Source of the DNA: Vanilla planifolia
Taxonomy: Eukaryota > Streptophyta > Magnoliopsida > Asparagales > Orchidaceae
Assembly (NCBI GenBank): GCA_023846275.1
Contig: CM043868.1
Location: 18,633,755 to 18,697,754 of the forward strand
DNA length: 64,000 nt
Direction of reading: 5' to 3'
Positions within the stretch are counted from its first letter, which is position 1. Each line of letters begins with the position of its first letter. The notes below the pieces were generated by a model. The model was given only the letters and a program-made list of their open reading frames with translations, made no database searches and had not been told where the DNA came from. Positions 59,622 through 64,000 of this stretch are shown piece by piece. A program made the position numbers and the translations under genes.

Positions 59622-60983
59622 TTATCCTGAAATCAGAACAGCGTACAGAATCTGGTTCCACGTATCAGGAAGACCAGGAAGGCACCAATGGCTGCAATCC
59701 ATTCCCGAATGCTCACCGCTGTATTTTGAAGGATGGGCATCCTTTCTAAGCTGTGAAAGAAGGGTTATGTCGAGAAGATACACAGGTTTCGACATGGTGC
59801 TCAGTACTTGATTCACAATGCCCTGTGCAGGAACTGGACCACCTGGGTATCTCGATCCCTCAACTGGCTCTGTCTCTCTGTAACAGTCCTTTGCATTCGA
59901 TCCTCCCCAATCCCCTCCCCTGTTCCGCCAAAAGCAGCTTTGTTAGGCAAAACAACAACGTACATAATCGCTTTTCAGTAGCTTAACTGCGCGCGGCAAC
60001 TTAACTGGTAATGCGTCGGAGAGATACCCTGGAAGAAAACCTTGGTCTGGGCTGGGTCGATGTTGGAATCCACCCATTCCGCCCACGTCGTCAGCCCCTT
60101 TTGGAAGGCCGTCAACCTGTTCATGTCCTTGTATATGTTGCCTCCATCCTGGATGTAATCCCATCTGTACAAGAAGATCATTTAATTCATGCCATGATCT
60201 GAGGAGGAGAAAATAATTTTGGTTTCTATTTGGCTCTCTTACGGCTGGCTGTTTCCTGTGTGAGTCCACCAATGCCATGTGTTGAAGATGAGCAGGTCGA
60301 CGCCGAGCCACCTGACTCCACCCTGTATTGAGTCAAGCTTCAGCACCCTCCCGATGCTCTCTTGCACTATGTCGACTAGATAAGTTGACCTGTCGTACAA
60401 GATCGATACGCCGTAGTCCTACGGTGGATTTGCCATTAGCCTTCTCGTTTGATAAGCTAACAGACAAAGAGAGAGAAAAGCAGAGAGATACCTCAAACCT
60501 AACGGAGGAGAGATAGTCCCTTCTTGATAAGAAGGTCCTGACATCTGGAACTGCATCGTGGAGCATGCAGAGGAGGGATTCCCACTGGTTGAGACTAATG
60601 GAATCACCGACGAACATAATCTTCTTCCCCCTCCATCGCCACAGGAAGTCTTTGCCGTCAAACCTGGAAGCCATTTATGAACTAAGCCTCAATTTGGAAA
60701 AGAACAGAGATAGCCGCACCAACCTCGGGAGCTCGCATGCGGCTGGTTGCCACCGGTAATTGAGGTAGAGGTTATCCGGCCGCCCGTACTTTTGGCAATT
60801 GAACTCTGCGTCGATGAACGGGCAAGCAGAGTCGTACACATGGTAGGAGGAATCGAAGACCCAGCTTCCTTGGAACAGGTTGCAGCTAATCTCTGCTTGT
60901 GTGCAATGAAGAAAGGAAAGCACCACAAGAATTGGGCAAAAGGAAAGGATTCCAGTAAAGAACGAGGGGCCTTTGTTGCCCAT
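59622..60983 (-). CDS. Trichome birefringence-like (TBL/DUF231) cell-wall O-acetyltransferase, five exons
   Basis: Exons 60983-60724, 60663-60492, 60418-60243, 60164-60006 and 59919-59622 join at GT-AG sites into 354 codons plus stop. Residues 8-25 are a signal anchor, as in type II Golgi proteins. The PMR5N/TBL part begins [11 protein letters not shown] (34-44), with [17 protein letters not shown] and [15 protein letters not shown]. The GDS motif is [11 protein letters not shown] (GDS at 106-108), and the conserved C-terminal [15 protein letters not shown] (330-344) carries D330 and H333, which form the catalytic triad with the GDS Ser. The [12 protein letters not shown] and [20 protein letters not shown] blocks are also present. 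TBL proteins add acetyl groups to xylan, mannan, xyloglucan or pectin in the Golgi; substrate cannot be told here, though the sequence is nearest, from memory, to the TBL37/38/43 group. The last acceptor (AACAG before GGGAGGGGATTGG) was chosen to give HYQGGDWG. An in-frame ATG at 61031 would add 16 residues. Confidence 0.92.
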
Positions 60984-63180
60984 TGGAGAGGAAGAAGAAC
61001 AGTATGGAAAATGGGAACGTTTGTGGAACATCTCGAGCCATATTGCTTATAGATAATGCTTGGGATTGGAGTTGAAATATTGAATGGTTGCTGTTTTTTA
61101 TCTGGTCGTTTTTGGAAGGGTGCAATAAATGGTTGTGTTTGTTAAGCTGAATAGTTTTCTAAGTTGTTAACTAAGAAATGCGTTTCCCTTTCTTCTTTTT
61201 ATTTATCCACGGATAAGTAGTGCACCAACCAATTATGCATGCAAATGATTAGAAATCTTATAAAAATTGAAGCATATAGTGACCAACTGACTCTTGCCGG
61301 CTATGTCAAGGAGGAACTTGCCATAATGATGTGACTTTTGCTTTACCATTGCGTCACATGTGAAGCCATTATTGCTTATAATTTTATAAAGTAACGTGTA
61401 ACATTAGAACTGTAGTCGGCAAGTTGGCAAGAGGTCGTTGTTTGAAGCACGAACTTCTTCAAGGTGAAAATACTTTATGACAACAAGTAAAATACTTTAT
61501 TTGAAAGTCAGATTAAAGGTTGGGTCCAACCTACCACTAGTCTGATTTAAGCGTGTCAAATGATCTGGGCCGGATAAGACAAAACGGCCCATATGTTGAC
61601 CTTGTTGAGAACTTTGAAAGATGATATATGTTATGCAAACAAATTCATCATTTTATTTATAATATTATTAAAAAAATAGTTAAGTTGATTACATAATCTA
61701 ATATTTTCTTATTAAAAGGAACACAATTGGCCATTCTTACAACTAGGAGACGAAGTTGGTTAAACGTGTGAGAGCCTGGATTGCCAATATAATCTATGCA
61801 ATGTTAGTGATTGTGGCCTGTGTCACAGGCAAAAAGATATTAAAAAATTAAAATAAAAAATAAAATAATTTGGATCATTGTCTTCATCCTATGTGTGACG
61901 ATGTCCAACTCGTAATTTTTAATTGTATTATATATCACTCCACAACAATACATATATAAATAATACAACATGTAAAATTACTATAACAAAAAATATATTA
62001 AATTTTCATATTTTTTGTCTGTTTTTTGACAGAAGTGTTGGACGAATGACGATAATTAACAAATATGTTCTTCTCAAATAATTTTTTAAACCATATAATT
62101 AATCTAATTAATTTTTATTAGTATTTTTTTAGTTTTTTTTTTCAGTTTGTTTACTTAACCTCAAAGTCTATTTTATCAATCTAATTAAATTTTATTAGTA
62201 TTTTTTTTAGTTTTTTTTTTCCGATTTGTTTACTTAACCTCAAAAAAATTATTTTAACTTTTCCCTCTCAATACCTAATTAAGGTGATTTGTTACATTTT
62301 AACAACTTAGTTTTAAGTGTTCAACGTTAGAACTCTGATCCATATATATAAATACATTATCACAAAAAATAATGATAACAAGTCATATTATCTAAAAAAT
62401 ATCGATAATTAATATTATCAGTTGACAATTATAACAAAAATATTATTCACTGATAATAAAAATGGACAATATCAGACATTAATTTCCATCATACTCTTAA
62501 AAAATATCATATGATATAATAAGCTAAACAATGATCATGCGGTAAATATAAAGTTTTTCATGATTGTCCACCTCAACCTAAAATGTTTAAATTGGAGTAA
62601 ATTTTGAGCTCCATCAACTTACATTTATGGACAATAGATTCAAAGAACTAAAAAGGAAAAATTATATCCAATAAATTATGTGATAAATAGCTTTACATGT
62701 GTATATAATATTATTTTATTTTCTCACTTAATTTGCTAAAACAACATGCAATCCTGGATTTTTGCTCTCTAAAAGTTTGACCCACCTTGTTAGTCTATAC
62801 AAACTCTTGTTTTTTTTTCAAACTCTATTGTGATACTCGATTTTGTTATCACCTAATTTTTATATGAGAAATGTATTTTTGTATAGGTTTAAATGAATAT
62901 AAAGTTGATAGTTTTCTCATGTAAAACTTAAATTTATAACTATTGGTATTGTAGATGTTATATGCTAATATATAAAAGAGAAAAAAAATAAGAATTTGAA
63001 AACAACACCAAAAGAACAAAACAAATTTTTACATGGTTGAATGAAGTAGCTTCTAGTAACTCATTCAATTGTTTCCACACGTAACTCCAATGGAGACATG
63101 TGGTATGGTACATATGTAGAGCAAATAACAATAGGCAGTAGCTCAATTTTGTGATCGATCTCCCTCCTTAAAAGTAGGTT
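60984..63180. other. TBL promoter side and AT-rich intergenic DNA
   Basis: On the minus strand a GATAAAAAAC near 61100 may be the TBL TATA box. ATGGCTCGAG (from 61052) starts an out-of-frame upstream frame that overlaps the TBL start. Beyond 61150 there is no gene. GCCTGTGTCACAGGC (61816-61830) is a perfect odd-length palindrome. A 77-bp-spaced repeat lies at 62101-62243. Confidence 0.55.
62101..62243. repeat. Tandem repeat, two copies 77 bp apart
   Basis: AATCTAATTAATTTTTATTAG at 62101 and AATCTAATTAAATTTTATTAG at 62178 each run on through TATTTTTTTAG, a T run, and TTGTTTACTTAACCTCAAA with few differences. Confidence 0.85.
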
Positions 63181-63399
63181 TTTAGGCAACACTGAAAGCA
63201 TGATATTTGCAAATGTTTTGAGAATTTATGCAATTGCATCATGCATCTCACTAACCTAATCCTTCTTGATCTCAATTGATGAAGCAAGGAAGGCGTCTTC
63301 GCCAATTTTCAACCTCTTTTTTTGTTGTATTGCTGAAATACACTTTATTTTGTCTTTTCTTTTAGTTCTCTTCTTCCTATATAGATGATAAGAAGGAAC

Positions 63400-64000
63400 A
63401 AATCAAGGAGTTTTCTCTTATATCACCATAATCTCATTAATGTAAGACATTAAAACCATTTTAGATTTCATACAAAAGTCTATTCCATATTCCATAGATA
63501 AAGTCAAAATCATCCAAAGAAATAACCAACAAATTGACTTCCCATCTAACTTCCCATACTTAGTGATACTCCATAAGCCATTACAATCATAGCTTGAACA
63601 TTTACAAACACTATTTTTAGGAAACTAAGGCAATTGCTCATCCACAACCCAATTGTTTGGCCAAACCTTATAGCCAACAATGTGTATAAAATGCCCGTGT
63701 CCATCATTGCCATAATATCTTGGACATTCATCTTTACTAAGACATACATTAACAAAGAATGAGTAGTAGTTACATCATTACTTATTATGTACAATATTTC
63801 AGTTGAATTAGCTACCAAAGGCTTGGGTCATTGCAATAGATTAATAAGTGCATCAACTTCTTAATTAGATTCCCCATCAATTTTATCAATGATGAGGGTA
63901 ATGGTCTATTCACACTTGAGGCAATCCTTAACATGATGAGGTCCATTGTACAAAAAAGTAATTTTATTGATTAATTAAATTTTGTGTCTTGGAAGAAATA
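63400..64000 (-). mobile_element. Decayed Ty3/gypsy gag end and protease, running off the window
   Basis: On the minus strand, YNGPHHVKDCLKCE (about 63952-63910) resembles the gypsy Gag zinc knuckle of the form CFxCxGPHxxRxCP, with one Cys replaced. Then KMNVQDIMAMMDTGILYTLL (about 63733-63674) matches the aspartic protease active site usually written VDTGATHNF, keeping the catalytic DTG. Further on are IRFGQTIGLWMSN, MIVMAYGVSLSMGS and, after a frameshift, LLVISLDDFDFIYGMEYG (about 63525-63470), matching the VPLDDFDxILGMDF block before RT. Stops and frameshifts show it is dead. The 5' part lies beyond 64000. Confidence 0.82.

Noticed and set aside
60747..61052. 101-codon plus-strand open frame
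   Set aside because: Antisense to the first TBL exon, which has a clear family match.

Overview
This 64-kb window is nuclear DNA of a flowering plant. The genes have GT-AG introns, the intergenic DNA is very AT-rich, and decayed LTR retrotransposons are everywhere. The products are plant-specific: callose synthase, an ATL-type RING-H2 ligase, the plastid Mg-chelatase subunit CHLI, a seed-type LEA protein and a cell-wall TBL acetyltransferase. The coding exons of CHLI and the RING gene are much richer in G+C, especially at third codon positions, than their surroundings. That may suggest a non-grass monocot, but this is a weak inference.

Layout. Positions 27-22685 (+) hold the last ten exons of a callose synthase gene whose start lies left of the window. 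Two of its introns are huge (479-9129 and 10241-21066) and contain retroelement debris. These are a reverse-oriented Ty1/copia pol relic with RT and RNase H, an LTR pair around a relic gag, a pseudo-exon duplication and minisatellites. Despite this, all ten exons join in one open frame (764 codons). Positions 22686-25406 are AT-rich and hold one degraded plastid-type tRNA-Gln(UUG) copy. An intronless RING-H2 gene is at 25407-26132 (-). Positions 26200-33000 are repeat-rich, with three tandem hairpin units (29087-29289) and a 1,860-bp solo LTR (29924-31783) flanked by a perfect 5-bp target duplication.

Positions 33180-42517 are an old tandem duplication of the CHLI locus. The intact three-exon CHLI gene is at 40987-42517 (-). 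About 2 kb downstream of it lies a decayed CHLI 3' fragment (38794-39064), and an LTR element (34855-38793) has inserted at that fragment's end. Flanking DNA is also duplicated (33180-34140 matching 39900-40690).

Positions 42518-57495 are gene-free retroelement DNA with two 5S-rRNA-like segments (47617-47700 and 56208-56290), a minisatellite (50860-51115) and arrays of a short TACGAT word. A LEA gene (57820-58835, -) with an ABRE/CE3-like promoter and a TBL gene (59622-60983, -, five exons) follow. The right edge carries a Ty3/gypsy gag-protease relic on the minus strand.

The five genes have unrelated functions and form no cluster. I found no convincing new multi-gene system. The most interesting signals are structural: duplication and decay at CHLI, giant TE-filled introns in a still-intact gene, the covarying hairpin repeats, the 5S-like elements and the plastid-type tRNA relic.
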